DNA of 64,000 nucleotides from Bacillota bacterium (lineage in GTDB: Bacteria; Bacillota; Bacilli; Alicyclobacillales; SLC66), in contig JAJZCB010000002.1 in the NCBI GenBank assembly GCA_021846285.1, positions 1-64,000 of the forward strand, written 5' to 3'. The notes below the pieces were generated by a model, which was given only the letters and a program-made list of their open reading frames with translations, searched no databases and was not told the DNA's origin. Below are positions 1 to 7,976 of the stretch, one piece after another. Within the stretch, counting starts at the first letter, position 1; each line of letters starts with the position of its first letter. Position numbers and translations under genes: made by a program.

Positions 1-30
1 TAGCACGCTGGCCATTCGGAGGTGAAGCGA

Positions 31-1464
31 GTGGACGTTCACATCTTGCATACCAACGATGTGCACAGCGAATTTGATCGATACGTCCGTTTGGCCTCAC
101 GCCTGCGCCGCGTTCATGCGCAACTTTGCGCGCAGGGTGAGCGCGTGCTCTGCTTCGAGTTAGGCGATCATATTGATGTCTCCAATCCCTTGACCAACGC
201 TACAGAAGGCCGAGTCAATGCTCGCATGATCAGAGAGCTCCCCTACGACGGTTGGGTGTTTGGCAACAATGAAACACTTACCGTCGACAGGAAAGTGTGG
301 CCTGATCTCCTCCAGGAGGCCGACACACCGCTCTACTGCTCCAATATCAGTGTGCCCCATACGGATCGCACAGCGGCCTTGCATCGGCAGTCGGGAGACA
401 TTTACCGCATGGACGGGGTGGATGTCGGCGTGTTTGGAGTGACTGTCACGTATCAGAAGCTCCTGCAAACGCTTGGCGTGCAGTCCGCCGACCCCGCGCA
501 AACAGCGTGGGAGATCGCGCGAAACTTGCGCGGGCGGGGAGCCGATATCGTAATCATGCTCTCCCATCTTGGTTTGCGGGCTGATCAGGAACTGGCGGAT
601 GATGGGTTGCCGGTAGATCTGATTGTCGGCGGGCACACGCACCATTTTTTGGACGGCGGGGAACGTCGCGGAAACTCGTGGATTTTGCAGGCCGGGAAAC
701 ACGGTCATGCTTTCGGCCATGCGGTGCTGGACGTGCAGGGCGGTTCAGTGCGCCGCGTCACGTCGCGCCTGGTGTACAGCGAACTCAGCGATTCTCCTGA
801 TGAGTCGGTGGACAGCGTCATCAGCGCGGCGCAACGCGAGGCGAGCGCCTGGCTGGAGGAGCCTGTGGCAGTCGTGGCGGAACATCTGGACCATTCTTTG
901 CTCGGTGAGTCGGAATTGGTCAATTTGCTATGCGATCAGTTGCGGTCTGAATACGGTTCTGATATCGCCATTCTCAACGGAGGAGTCATCACCGGGGGTT
1001 ATCTGGCCGGCGTCATCCGTCGCCGGGATCTGCTCGCCGTTTGTGCGACACCCATGCGACCTGTCAATATGCGCCTTGACGGCGAGACGATCCTGCGCCT
1101 GTTGGCTCGGGGCTTTGATTCAGATTTGGTGAGCCGGCAAGGCTTTGGTTTTGGGTTTCGCGGCCATTTTATAGGTCGTCTGCATGTTTCCGGCGCGGAT
1201 GTGTACACGCGGATTCGTCCTGCTGGAGAAGGGTGTGATCGGGAGAGCATTGAAACTGTGAAAATTGGCGGGGAGGCGCTCGCTAAAGATCGCATCTACG
1301 ACGTAACCACGTCGGAATACGTGGCGCTGTCCCCGCTGTATGCGGAGCTTCAGGAACGGGAGTTCAGCTACGGAGTTCCGACGCTGCGCACCATTTTGGA
1401 GCGCGCCCTCACACGCGGAGATCTTGTAAAGCAGGCCAGGCTCCGCCGCTATCATGCCATGTGA
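31..1464 (+). CDS. 5'-nucleotidase family metallophosphoesterase (YunD-like)
   Basis: Two-domain UshA/YunD-type enzyme: N-terminal calcineurin-like metallophosphatase and C-terminal 5'-nucleotidase domain, expected to remove phosphate from nucleotides or related phosphoesters. Metal-ligand motifs are visible in order: HTNDVH at the N-terminus, a GDH motif near residue 50, GNNE, SHLG and GGHTHH. No signal peptide is seen, so it should act in the cytosol like Bacillus YunD. A GTG at 22 is also in frame, but the GGAGG at 18-22 would overlap it; the GTG at 31 has ideal spacing, giving 477 residues. It ends just before nth. The family assignment is firm; the substrate is inferred. Confidence 0.88.
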   Translation: MDVHILHTNDVHSEFDRYVRLASRLRRVHAQLCAQGERVLCFELGDHIDVSNPLTNATEGRVNARMIRELPYDGWVFGNNETLTVDRKVWPDLLQEADTPLYCSNISVPHTDRTAALHRQSGDIYRMDGVDVGVFGVTVTYQKLLQTLGVQSADPAQTAWEIARNLRGRGADIVIMLSHLGLRADQELADDGLPVDLIVGGHTHHFLDGGERRGNSWILQAGKHGHAFGHAVLDVQGGSVRRVTSRLVYSELSDSPDESVDSVISAAQREASAWLEEPVAVVAEHLDHSLLGESELVNLLCDQLRSEYGSDIAILNGGVITGGYLAGVIRRRDLLAVCATPMRPVNMRLDGETILRLLARGFDSDLVSRQGFGFGFRGHFIGRLHVSGADVYTRIRPAGEGCDRESIETVKIGGEALAKDRIYDVTTSEYVALSPLYAELQEREFSYGVPTLRTILERALTRGDLVKQARLRRYHAM

Positions 1465-1495
1465 TGTGCATTGCGAGAGGAGAGGTGGATTGGCT

Positions 1496-2182
1496 ATGGC
1501 ATTGCCGCGCATTGCAACGACAGATGTACTTCGTACTCTGGAGGATTTGTACCCGGACGCTCACTGTGCGCTCATACATCGAAATGCTTTTGAACTGCTC
1601 GTTGCGACGATCCTGTCCGCCCAATGCACTGATAAAAGGGTCAATGAAGTGACACCGCGACTATTTGCCCGCTATGCGACTCCCTGGCAACTGGCGGATG
1701 CGGTCGTTGAGGATGTTGAACAACTGATTTGTGAGTGCGGGCTGTTTAAAATGAAAGCGAAAAATATCGTGGGAACCAGCAAAATAATCGTGGAGCGCTA
1801 TGCCGGAGAAGTTCCGAACGCCATGGAAGACCTGGTGGACCTGCCCGGCGTGGGGCGCAAGACAGCCAACGTGGTACTCTCAAACGCATATGGAATCCCT
1901 GCCATCGCGGTTGATACGCATGTTCAGCGAGTGGCGAATCGCCTTGGACTTGTCGCCAGTGACGATGTGCTTGAGACGGAACGTCAGCTTATGAGACGCA
2001 TTCCCCGAGAACTGTGGTCACAAGCGCACCACTGGCTCATTGACCACGGACGGCAAGTGTGCGCGGCTCGTTCTCCCCGTTGTGAAATGTGCGCTCTGGC
2101 GGTCCACTGTCGGTATTTCAAGGCGCAGGCCAAAGCGCAGGCCAGGGCCATTCACAAGAAAACGGTTGGCGGCGGGGTATAA
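1496..2182 (+). CDS. nth: Endonuclease III
   Basis: Base-excision-repair DNA glycosylase/AP lyase that removes oxidised pyrimidines. The helix-hairpin-helix LPGVGRKTA carries the catalytic lysine, and VDTHVQRV carries the catalytic aspartate. A C-terminal 4Fe-4S loop with spacing C-X6-C-X2-C-X5-C is intact. Length (228 residues) fits the family. The reading frame is open from ATG 1454, overlapping the previous stop, but the GAGAGGTGG just upstream favours ATG 1496 (or TTG 1490). Next to the nucleotidase gene on the same strand. Confidence 0.95.
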   Translation: MALPRIATTDVLRTLEDLYPDAHCALIHRNAFELLVATILSAQCTDKRVNEVTPRLFARYATPWQLADAVVEDVEQLICECGLFKMKAKNIVGTSKIIVERYAGEVPNAMEDLVDLPGVGRKTANVVLSNAYGIPAIAVDTHVQRVANRLGLVASDDVLETERQLMRRIPRELWSQAHHWLIDHGRQVCAARSPRCEMCALAVHCRYFKAQAKAQARAIHKKTVGGGV

Positions 2183-2208
2183 GGCAATCCACGGATGGCC
2201 CGCCAGGC

Positions 2209-2381
2209 TCATATAGATGTTGTTCAAAAAGGGTCGAGAACTCTGCGGCGCAGGGCTTCGGCTTGTGCTGAACATGCGTGCTCATGTACCTCCTTCGTAC
2301 ACTCCGCGCGCATGTCCAGACAACACCCAACCCCTGCTTGCATCTTACCTCAACCCTTTTTGAACAGGGTCATATAGATGT
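2209..2381. mobile_element. MITE-like insertion with terminal inverted and flanking direct repeats
   Basis: A short non-coding element lies between nth and ygzB. Its ends form an 18-bp terminal inverted repeat with 17 matches (2221-2238 beginning TGTTCAAAAAGGGT, and 2349-2366). The inverted repeats are bracketed by perfect 12-bp direct copies of TCATATAGATGT at 2209-2220 and 2370-2381, as expected for a target-site duplication; three extra bases (GGG) separate the right end from its copy. There is no transposase inside, so it would have to be moved in trans. A simple terminator hairpin is unlikely because about 110 bases separate the arms. Confidence 0.6.
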
Positions 2382-2385
2382 GATC

Positions 2386-2760
2386 TCAGCGCACCGGATC
2401 TGTGGTTTCGGCGGTATGTTCACCATGTTCGGCGACGACTAGACGCAACTGCTGTTTGCAGTGCACGCAACTGTCCTTTTTGGCCAGCATTTTTGTGAAT
2501 CGCCCACAATGCGGGCACTCGACTTGCGGTAAACGCTTCGATATGACCCCAAGACGAAAATAGATTGCCACTGACGCCAGCAAGATGATTGTACCCATGA
2601 TCAGCCCGATGGGCAGAAGGAACCGCGACGCCGTCGCCAGTGTGCTATAACTGCTCAAATACATGATAATGAATGCGAGAAACAATAATCCGAGCGCCAG
2701 ACTGCGCAGCCGATTCAACTTCAATCCAAGGACCTCCAGAGCTTCTCTGATCTTTTCCAT
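2386..2760 (-). CDS. ygzB: YgzB-like UPF0295 membrane protein with zinc ribbon
   Basis: Short protein of 124 residues with two hydrophobic segments (about residues 17-37 and 48-72) followed by a cytosolic zinc ribbon, CPHCGRFTKML and CVHC. This layout, two helices then a C-X2-C pair with the KML and CVHC signature, matches the UPF0295/YgzB family of Bacilli. Its function is unknown. The open frame extends upstream to a TTG at 2787, but ATG 2760 gives the family-like N-terminus. It is transcribed toward nth. Confidence 0.75.
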   Translation of the reverse strand: MEKIREALEVLGLKLNRLRSLALGLLFLAFIIMYLSSYSTLATASRFLLPIGLIMGTIILLASVAIYFRLGVISKRLPQVECPHCGRFTKMLAKKDSCVHCKQQLRLVVAEHGEHTAETTDPVR

Positions 2761-2783
2761 CCTACACTGCCCGGTATGTGTTC

Positions 2784-2817
2784 GCAAGGCGACGGCTTAT
2801 GGCAGCCGTCGCCTTGC
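2784..2817. other. Perfect 14-bp inverted repeat between ygzB and gerA
   Basis: Two 14-base arms (2784-2797 and 2804-2817) pair perfectly around a six-base loop. The hairpin lies in the divergent region between ygzB (minus) and gerA (plus). No T-run follows on either strand, so it is not a standard terminator; it may be an operator or an RNA hairpin at the 5' end of either transcript. Confidence 0.55.
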
Positions 2818-2953
2818 ATATAGACACATGCTTTTTGGCATATTTATGGATAGACTTTTTCAGGGGTTGTGCAATGCATAATTCGTCCAGGCACAGCAGG
2901 GATGACCGGAGCTTCGGGAAAGAGATGATCCAGCGCAGGGAGGAGACGCCACG

Positions 2954-4483
2954 ATGCATTGGGGTAACTGGGTGCGCCTGCTAACTGTCGATGATTCAAT
3001 CATGGATAAGCAGTTTGAATTGACACCAGAGGATGAAGACGCCGGGCAGAGCGGAGAGCAGGGCGGAGAGCAGGGCGGAGGAAAGAGACGCATCAGACGC
3101 GCCAGCGGACCTCCAAGACAGCGGCTGACGGGGCTGCGTGCAGAGTACGGGGAGCAATGGGTTGATAGTCAGGGGAAGGTGTACGCGAGACGTCTTTCCG
3201 GCAGCAGACGGGTGAGTGCGCCAACCTATGCGGCCTTGCAGGCCCGCGAGACCCCTTTGCAGCAAGCGAGGCGGGGAGCAGCGAAGACAGCGGCAGGAGA
3301 CAGAGAAGCCGCATACATTGCGTATGATCTGGCAGGCAATCGCAAGACCCTTGAACGGGTCTTTCACTTGCCCCTGAATGCGGACTTGGTCGTACGTGAT
3401 TTCCGCGTGGGCGGTCGCCATCCGATCGCTGCGTTGGCCGTATTTGTCGATGGCTTGGCTGATAAAAACATTATCAATACGCATATTCTGGAACCTCTCA
3501 TGATCCTGACGGAACTCGATGATGAGCAGGGCGATATCGAATGGATCGAGTGGGTGCGGCGTGCTTTGCTGCCCGGCAATCAGGTGATGGAAGTGTCCAT
3601 GTGGAAAGGCGCTGTCGAAAACATTCTGGCGGGCAGCACCTTGGTTTTTTTCGAAGGCGTAAACGCCGCACTCTCCGTGGAAACAAAGGGCTGGGAACAT
3701 CGTATGGTATCGAACTCGCAGACTGAGGCGGTTGTGCGCGGACCTCACGACGCGTTTACGGAGAACTTTCGGGCCAACACGGGACTGATTCGCGCCAGGC
3801 TTCGCTCCAGCCACCTTATTACAGAGATGATGCAGGTAGGTACGCTGGCTGGCACCGATGTGGCCGTGATGTACATTCAGGGGATTGTCAATCCTAAGCT
3901 GATCAAAGAGGTGAAACGGCGCATCGCGGCGGTTCAGGTCGATTATTTGGCTGACAGCGGAATCATGGAACAGTTCATTGAAGACGATCCGATTGGCGTT
4001 ATCCCGAAATTTTTGTCGACAGAGAGACCAGATCGCGTAGCTCAGGCGCTGACGGAAGGACAGTTCGCCATTTTCGTGGGGCATAGTCCGCATGCCCTGG
4101 TGGCGCCAGTGCTCTTTTGGTCGCTGCTGCAGACTGCGGAGGATGCTTATCTGCGCTGGCCATTTGGCTCATTCATCCGTCTGATTCGGGTAATGGCGCT
4201 CGCCATAGGTCTGCTCCTGCCGGCCCTCTATATCGCAGTCACCAATTACCATCCGGAGATGATTCCCACAGATCTGATGCTTGCCGTCGCGGCTTCTCGG
4301 GAGCGGGTTCCGTTTCCCGTCGTGTTTGAGGTGCTCATTATGGAATTTTCACTGGAACTCATCCGCGAGGCGGGTATTCGCATTCCTTCTGTCATCGGAC
4401 CCACGATCGGCATCGTCGGTATTGCCGATGATTTTTTATATGTCTTTCGAGTAAACTATACCCCGTACATCAAAAAGGGGTGA
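2954..4483 (+). CDS. GerA-family spore germination protein, C-terminally truncated
   Basis: A-subunit type germinant receptor (GerA domain), normally in the spore inner membrane. The N-terminal soluble part starts with a Gly/Gln/Glu-rich stretch, then the family domain (from about residue 115), then hydrophobic segments from about residue 375. The family motif RIPSVIGPTIGIVG is reached at about residue 488, but where homologs continue for about 100 residues with more membrane helices, this protein has only some 20 unrelated residues and stops. GGGAGGAG at 2938-2945 supports ATG 2954. No gerB or gerC gene follows. Probably non-functional; the break may mark an integration point. Confidence 0.85.
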   Translation: MHWGNWVRLLTVDDSIMDKQFELTPEDEDAGQSGEQGGEQGGGKRRIRRASGPPRQRLTGLRAEYGEQWVDSQGKVYARRLSGSRRVSAPTYAALQARETPLQQARRGAAKTAAGDREAAYIAYDLAGNRKTLERVFHLPLNADLVVRDFRVGGRHPIAALAVFVDGLADKNIINTHILEPLMILTELDDEQGDIEWIEWVRRALLPGNQVMEVSMWKGAVENILAGSTLVFFEGVNAALSVETKGWEHRMVSNSQTEAVVRGPHDAFTENFRANTGLIRARLRSSHLITEMMQVGTLAGTDVAVMYIQGIVNPKLIKEVKRRIAAVQVDYLADSGIMEQFIEDDPIGVIPKFLSTERPDRVAQALTEGQFAIFVGHSPHALVAPVLFWSLLQTAEDAYLRWPFGSFIRLIRVMALAIGLLLPALYIAVTNYHPEMIPTDLMLAVAASRERVPFPVVFEVLIMEFSLELIREAGIRIPSVIGPTIGIVGIADDFLYVFRVNYTPYIKKG

Positions 4484-4487
4484 CAAC

Positions 4488-4817
4488 ATGCTGCGGCTTC
4501 CGCTGATCAAAGGTTCGACAATCCATTTGATCGACTTGGACAATATCCTATTTATCACGTCCGACCGCAACAAGATCGAGGTTCAAACCTTCAATGCTTC
4601 CTATAGACCGCTTATGTACCTCAAGGACTATCTCCAGTATCTTCGTCCAAACTTCGAGCAGATCGACAAATCGACACTCGTACAGATCACGAAAGCGGCC
4701 GCCTATGACCCGGTCAGAAGAACGCTCGAAGTTGAGCACGAAGGCATCCGCAAGACCTCCTACGTCTCCAGAAGCCGATCGAAAAAGATCGAACAGTTAT
4801 TGCCGCGGAAAGAGTGA
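4488..4817 (+). CDS. Stand-alone LytTR-type DNA-binding regulator
   Basis: Protein of 109 residues that looks like a single LytTR domain with no receiver or membrane sensor: an N-terminal beta-rich part (residues 1-45), the typical region in which a residue string links to 'VQITKAAAYDP', and a basic C-terminal end. LytTR proteins bind direct repeats upstream of target promoters. It starts four bases after the gerA stop, using GGGGTG at 4475-4480, so it should be co-transcribed with gerA. Whether it belongs to the chromosome or to the element is unclear. Confidence 0.6.
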   Translation: MLRLPLIKGSTIHLIDLDNILFITSDRNKIEVQTFNASYRPLMYLKDYLQYLRPNFEQIDKSTLVQITKAAAYDPVRRTLEVEHEGIRKTSYVSRSRSKKIEQLLPRKE

Positions 4818-4820
4818 CGA

Positions 4821-4840
4821 ACGATCGGGAAACCGATCGT
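4821..4840. other. 8-bp hairpin with GAAA tetraloop after the LytTR gene
   Basis: ACGATCGG and CCGATCGT pair perfectly around GAAA, three bases after the LytTR stop codon. No T-run follows, so it is a possible transcript-end stabiliser rather than a clear terminator. Confidence 0.45.
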
Positions 4841-4910
4841 CCTGTACCATCCGTCAAAACTGAGAATAGCATTAGACGGCAATGCAGGTATAATATGTGT
4901 GTGATCCGAA

Positions 4911-4939
4911 TTGCACGCATAGAACATATGTTCTATAAT
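4911..4939 (+). promoter_or_regulatory. Sigma-A-type promoter with LexA-like operator
   Basis: TTGCAC at 4911-4916 and TATAAT at 4934-4939 are 17 bases apart. In the spacer, 4921-4934 is the perfect palindrome AGAACATATGTTCT, which contains GAAC-N4-GTTC, the core of the Gram-positive LexA (DinR) box. This predicts SOS-controlled transcription of the 75-residue gene at 4965. Confidence 0.7.
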
Positions 4940-4964
4940 AACGCCATCGAGGTGAGTTGTTTAT

Positions 4965-5192
4965 ATGGACGAATTCGAGCGATTCATAAAGAGCGCGACA
5001 TCAATAGACCTACACAACTTATGCGCCGAATTGAACGATCGTGAAAACGCAATCACGCTGCTGAAGCATACATTGGAGAGATTGGAGGAACTACACATCA
5101 GATATGAGAGTTATTCAGTTCTTCTTGAAACGCTTGATCAAATCCCGAATGTAATCCAAATCCTCCACAGGAACGGCTCTGATGTCCTCTAA
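4965..5192 (+). CDS. Hypothetical helical protein downstream of a LexA-like box
   Basis: 75 residues, charged and leucine-rich, likely all alpha-helical with coiled-coil character in residues 25-60; no family recognised. GAGGTG at 4949-4954 supports ATG 4965. Its last 78 bases overlap the converging XRE gene at 5115-5450. The promoter carries a LexA-like palindrome, so it may be an SOS-induced factor that acts on the element's switch; that role is only an inference from position. Confidence 0.55.
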   Translation: MDEFERFIKSATSIDLHNLCAELNDRENAITLLKHTLERLEELHIRYESYSVLLETLDQIPNVIQILHRNGSDVL

Positions 5193-5450
5193 AAACCGAA
5201 GTTCCTCTTCGTTGATTTCAAGCAGAATTTCTGACATTTTGATCTTTATGCTCTCTGCATCTCTGCCTAACAGGGAATCAACTGACACCCCATACAAATC
5301 CGCGATCTTCGGAAGCAATTCATTCGGCACGTTGCGCCTCCCGTACTCATAACCCGCGTACGTGCTTTTTGATATGAATAATTTATTGGCGGCTTCAGCA
5401 ATCGACCACTTTCTTTTTTGTCTAAGATTTCTAAGTATTTCCTTAACCAT
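5115..5450 (-). CDS. XRE-family transcriptional regulator (repressor candidate)
   Basis: Helix-turn-helix of the Cro/C1 type at residues 5-60, with the motif pattern A-x3-FISKSTYAGYE-x-GRR. The C-terminal half (residues 65-111) is acidic and helical, a possible dimerisation region. It is divergent from another XRE gene at 5611, with the intervening 160 bases holding back-to-back promoters, the layout of a phage or ICE lysogeny switch. A GGGGG tract just upstream of ATG 5450 acts as ribosome-binding site. Confidence 0.8.
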   Translation of the reverse strand: MVKEILRNLRQKRKWSIAEAANKLFISKSTYAGYEYGRRNVPNELLPKIADLYGVSVDSLLGRDAESIKIKMSEILLEINEEELRFLEDIRAVPVEDLDYIRDLIKRFKKN

Positions 5451-5473
5451 TCATTCATCCCCCACTGTTGTTC

Positions 5474-5561
5474 ATTATAGTGCGCGGATTGCACACCAAC
5501 AATAAGATTCTCAAAACGCGCATAATAGGTGTTGACGTGTCCGTATAGCATACGGTATAGT
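5474..5561. promoter_or_regulatory. Divergent promoters with palindromic operator between two XRE genes
   Basis: Rightward: TTGACG (5532-5537), 18-base spacer, TATAGT (5556-5561). The spacer contains the perfect inverted repeat CCGTAT-AGC-ATACGG at 5541-5555, placed to block RNA polymerase when bound. Leftward on the minus strand: TATAAT read from 5479 to 5474 and TTGTTG read from 5502 to 5497, 17 bases apart. This is the arrangement of a CI/Cro-type decision switch. Confidence 0.7.
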
Positions 5562-5610
5562 TTGAGGAAGCCGTTTGCGGTATGAACACGGTGGAAAGTA
5601 GGTGATAAAA

Positions 5611-5850
5611 TTGGCAGCCAAGTATCCCCGTCCTTGGATGACGGAGCTAAGAAAACACAAAGGGTGGACAACCTCTCAACTTGGTGAGGTTGTCGGGATA
5701 TCGCACAACTATGTTTGTGCGATCGAACAAGGAACCCGCACCCCGCGTCCGCCTCTCGCTCACAGACTCGCATCAGCCTTGGGCGTTGATGTGGGCCTTT
5801 TTATGCCTCGTGATGTTCAAAATGAACATAGACAAGGCGAGTCTGCTTAA
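5611..5850 (+). CDS. XRE-family regulator (Cro-like)
   Basis: Small helix-turn-helix protein: residues 9-65 give a complete Cro/C1 fold with QLGEVVGISHNYVCAIEQG as the recognition part. GTG 5602 is in frame, but AGGTGA at 5600-5605 is best placed for TTG 5611, giving 79 residues. It is divergent from the XRE gene on the minus strand and its promoter carries an operator palindrome. Confidence 0.75.
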   Translation: MAAKYPRPWMTELRKHKGWTTSQLGEVVGISHNYVCAIEQGTRTPRPPLAHRLASALGVDVGLFMPRDVQNEHRQGESA

Positions 5851-5855
5851 AGTAT

Positions 5856-6038
5856 GTGCACTTCGGGTCACAGATATTCCGGGAATCACGAGAAATCCGA
5901 ACGGACCTGATCAAGGGCGATCCGTGGTTCGTGGCAAAGGATGTCTGCGACGTGTTGGACATCGAAAACGCCAGTCTCGCTGTAAACGGGTGCGAACGCA
6001 TTCGCGATGACGGAAGCAACTATTGGAACAGCGGATGA
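5856..6038 (+). pseudogene. Remnant of a BRO-N phage antirepressor
   Basis: The frame encodes a clear start of a BRO-N domain: a short N-terminal strand, then DPWFVAKDVCDVLDIENAS, the hallmark of phage antirepressors. After about 45 residues similarity stops and the frame ends at 6038, whereas intact proteins have 200 or more residues. Its place directly after the repressor switch is where an antirepressor is expected. Confidence 0.65.
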
Positions 6039-6153
6039 AGACGAAAAAGGGTCTTGCCAGTGTCAATGCCCTAGACGACAGGCGGCGAGAACAAGACGCA
6101 GACCCTGGTCACGCCGCGAGGCATGGCCTATATCCACAAAAGGAGGCGCACCC

Positions 6154-6345
6154 GTGCCAAGAAAGTCAGCACGCATACGAGTTACCGGCGAGGTTATCGG
6201 AACGCCGAACAAGGAACTGATTTTCGAGATTTATCGCCGCCTGCTGAGCCAGAGTGAGGACGCCCCGTTGGAAGGGGGCGAACACGGCAATGGACGAACA
6301 CATCCGCAATCTCGCCGAACGGTGTCAGCTGGCAAGGGGAGATGA
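6154..6345 (+). CDS. Hypothetical small protein
   Basis: 63 residues starting at GTG 6154 with a strong AAAAGGAGG eight bases upstream. It has a basic N-terminus and a short predicted helix (residues 20-33). No family recognised. The 115 bases before it hold only open frames without clear signals. Confidence 0.4.
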   Translation: MPRKSARIRVTGEVIGTPNKELIFEIYRRLLSQSEDAPLEGGEHGNGRTHPQSRRTVSAGKGR

Positions 6346-6459
6346 CTTGGATGGTTCTCTGACCGTATCCTGATCCCTCCGAAGGCTTTGCATCGCTGGC
6401 TGGAGCAGGAGGTGTTCGCCGATCCAGACGGCACGGAGTGCGTCCGACGCCCGACGTGA
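6291..6459 (+). pseudogene. Probable frameshifted small gene
   Basis: A frame opens at ATG 6291 after GGAAGGGGGCG and gives 23 residues before a stop. The +1 frame from about 6346 continues with protein-like sequence (FSDRILIPPKALHRWLEQE and on) to a stop at 6459 but has no start of its own. The two pieces read best as one gene broken by a frameshift near 6345. Confidence 0.35.
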
Positions 6460-6467
6460 GGTCGGAA

Positions 6468-6779
6468 ATGATCCGGCGACTATTGGAGGGAGGCATAAAG
6501 ACCTTCCAGGCGCAGAACGCAGAAATGGAATCGACAGAAAGAGGTGAAGAAAAGATGGATGAAGAGTTGCGCTCTGTGGTCGCCGACGAGAAGGCGACGG
6601 CGACCAACGGATGTGGGTGTACACAATGCGGTCGTGCATGGCCACGCAATTACAGGTTTTGCGGAGCCTGCGGAAATCACGTGGTTCCGCTGGATCAGTT
6701 GAAGACTTTGGCGCAAGGTTACACGTTCGGTGTCGATCCAGTTATTAAATCCGCTTCTTGGCCAGATCCAACTCAATAA
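6468..6779 (+). CDS. Zinc-ribbon protein of unknown function
   Basis: 103 residues from ATG 6468, or 74 residues from ATG 6555, which has AGAGGTG nine bases upstream. A charged helical N-terminus is followed by a zinc ribbon with CTQCGRAWPRNYRFCGAC as the two C-X2-C knuckles, the double-zinc-ribbon form often fused to regulators. Its 3' end overlaps the converging gene at 6745 by 35 bases. Confidence 0.5.
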   Translation: MIRRLLEGGIKTFQAQNAEMESTERGEEKMDEELRSVVADEKATATNGCGCTQCGRAWPRNYRFCGACGNHVVPLDQLKTLAQGYTFGVDPVIKSASWPDPTQ

Positions 6780-7095
6780 TGACGGATTTAATGGCTGCAA
6801 GATCATTAGACACAACATGATCCTTGTCATTGAAATGCACTTGATTGATGGCATTGCTGAATAGGTGGACTTTTATCCCATCATCGTTGTATGCCGAGAA
6901 TTCGGCCGTGTACTCGAAAACTTCGTTTTCATTCTTGGTAAGGATATCGATTTTACCAACGGAAACATGAACAGCGAGTAGGACATCATGTGGCCATTCG
7001 ATGAGAAACGCACCTTGAGCGACTTTTGATTTGCATCGGTGCCATCTCCCGGATATGGATTCCACAAGTGAGCTTCCGTCTTCAAAGTCTGACAT
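6745..7095 (-). CDS. Hypothetical protein
   Basis: 116 residues from ATG 7095; the minus-strand AGAGGAGG lies seven bases upstream of this ATG, while a longer frame to 7116 lacks a site. Mixed alpha/beta composition with a central strand-rich part (residues 35-90); no signal peptide or membrane helix and no recognisable family. It is one of only two minus-strand genes in the element. Confidence 0.55.
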   Translation of the reverse strand: MSDFEDGSSLVESISGRWHRCKSKVAQGAFLIEWPHDVLLAVHVSVGKIDILTKNENEVFEYTAEFSAYNDDGIKVHLFSNAINQVHFNDKDHVVSNDLAAIKSVIIELDLAKKRI

Positions 7096-7142
7096 ACTAA
7101 TGCCTCCTCTCTGCAAAAGATTGATCGCACCAAAACATTGCT

Positions 7143-7376
7143 CCTTGTCTGGGCACCATTAATTACTGCGAATGCGGCCTCTCACTGGACATGGCAGACC
7201 GCATTGCAGACGTGCTGGATATTGCAATTGACAATTTGCTTGCTTGTAATTCTACCACTCAGTCAAAGGAACTGGAAACAGTCAAGTGTCAGGAGGAAGT
7301 GAAAGGGAATGAAATGGGGCGGGTTGAACAACATGCTGAGCCTGATCAGCGATGGCAAGACAGAAGGAGGCGATAG
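7143..7376 (+). pseudogene. C-terminal remnant of an XRE regulator
   Basis: The frame reads GLSLDMADRIADVLDIAIDN followed by LLA, the typical last helix of a Cro/C1 helix-turn-helix protein. The first helices are absent upstream, where the frame has no start. It is therefore the tail of a lost repressor rather than a gene. Confidence 0.5.
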
Positions 7377-7381
7377 TTTCA

Positions 7382-7558
7382 ATGTCTCTCTTTGAAGCGG
7401 CAATGGGTGAAATGAAATCAGAGATTCTGGACGACCTTGAACGTCGAATGTGGGAGCGGCTTGAGCCTCGTATACAGCAGGACTATGGGCCAGGCATCTG
7501 TCAATCTCTGGCACATCTGAATATCTTCACGTTTCTGAGCAAACCGTTCGGCGGTTAA
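7382..7558 (+). CDS. Hypothetical small protein
   Basis: 58 residues from ATG 7382, with AAGGAGG at 7364-7370. Acidic amphipathic helix at residues 5-35. No family recognised. An even smaller frame at 7309-7395 (28 residues, after AGGAGG at 7291-7296) overlaps it and may be a leader peptide. Between 7559 and 7799 I see no supported gene; a 19-residue hydrophobic stretch at 7744-7803 lacks a start. Confidence 0.4.
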   Translation: MSLFEAAMGEMKSEILDDLERRMWERLEPRIQQDYGPGICQSLAHLNIFTFLSKPFGG

Positions 7559-7799
7559 TCCGAGAAAAAACGATTCCTTCGTTTCGTGTACGGGGGCAAA
7601 TATTCCTCCGGCAAATGGACATCGATAGCTGGATAAAACAGCAAATCTCGGAAGGGAGATCATAAAGACTTGAACTTGTAAGAAAAAGCAAGGCCGCGTG
7701 CCCTAACCTCGCGATCGGATAATTTCTGGCTAGGGGCAAACAAGACGCTTACCTGATCGCGATTATTGTGGTAGTAGCGCTGATTTACGTGGTAACAGG

Positions 7800-7976
7800 A
7801 TGAAAAAACCGCCACCGACGGCCATCGGTAAGCGGCGAACGAAAAAATCTGTTGCCTCGATTATATCACGTCGGGGCGGATCGGGTGAAGCGCATGGGGA
7901 CAATGAGTGCCTATCCTTCTGGGAGATCAGTACAGAGTGCGATGAGAAACGAGAGGCGGGTGGGGTATGTATATGA
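7800..7976 (+). CDS. Hypothetical small basic protein
   Basis: 58 residues from ATG 7800; lysine- and arginine-rich N-terminus (residues 1-30), then an acidic tail. The ribosome-binding site is weak. The stop overlaps the ATG at 7973 of the next gene, the tight junction typical of this block, and that is the main support. Confidence 0.35.
   Translation: MKKPPPTAIGKRRTKKSVASIISRRGGSGEAHGDNECLSFWEISTECDEKREAGGVCI

Noticed and set aside
2996-4093. Minus-strand open frame of 365 codons under gerA
   Set aside because: The plus strand encodes a clear GerA protein; the minus frame has no ribosome-binding site and no family likeness.
7729-7803. Short hydrophobic frame like a tiny sporulation membrane peptide
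   Set aside because: No start codon or ribosome-binding site; only 24 codons.
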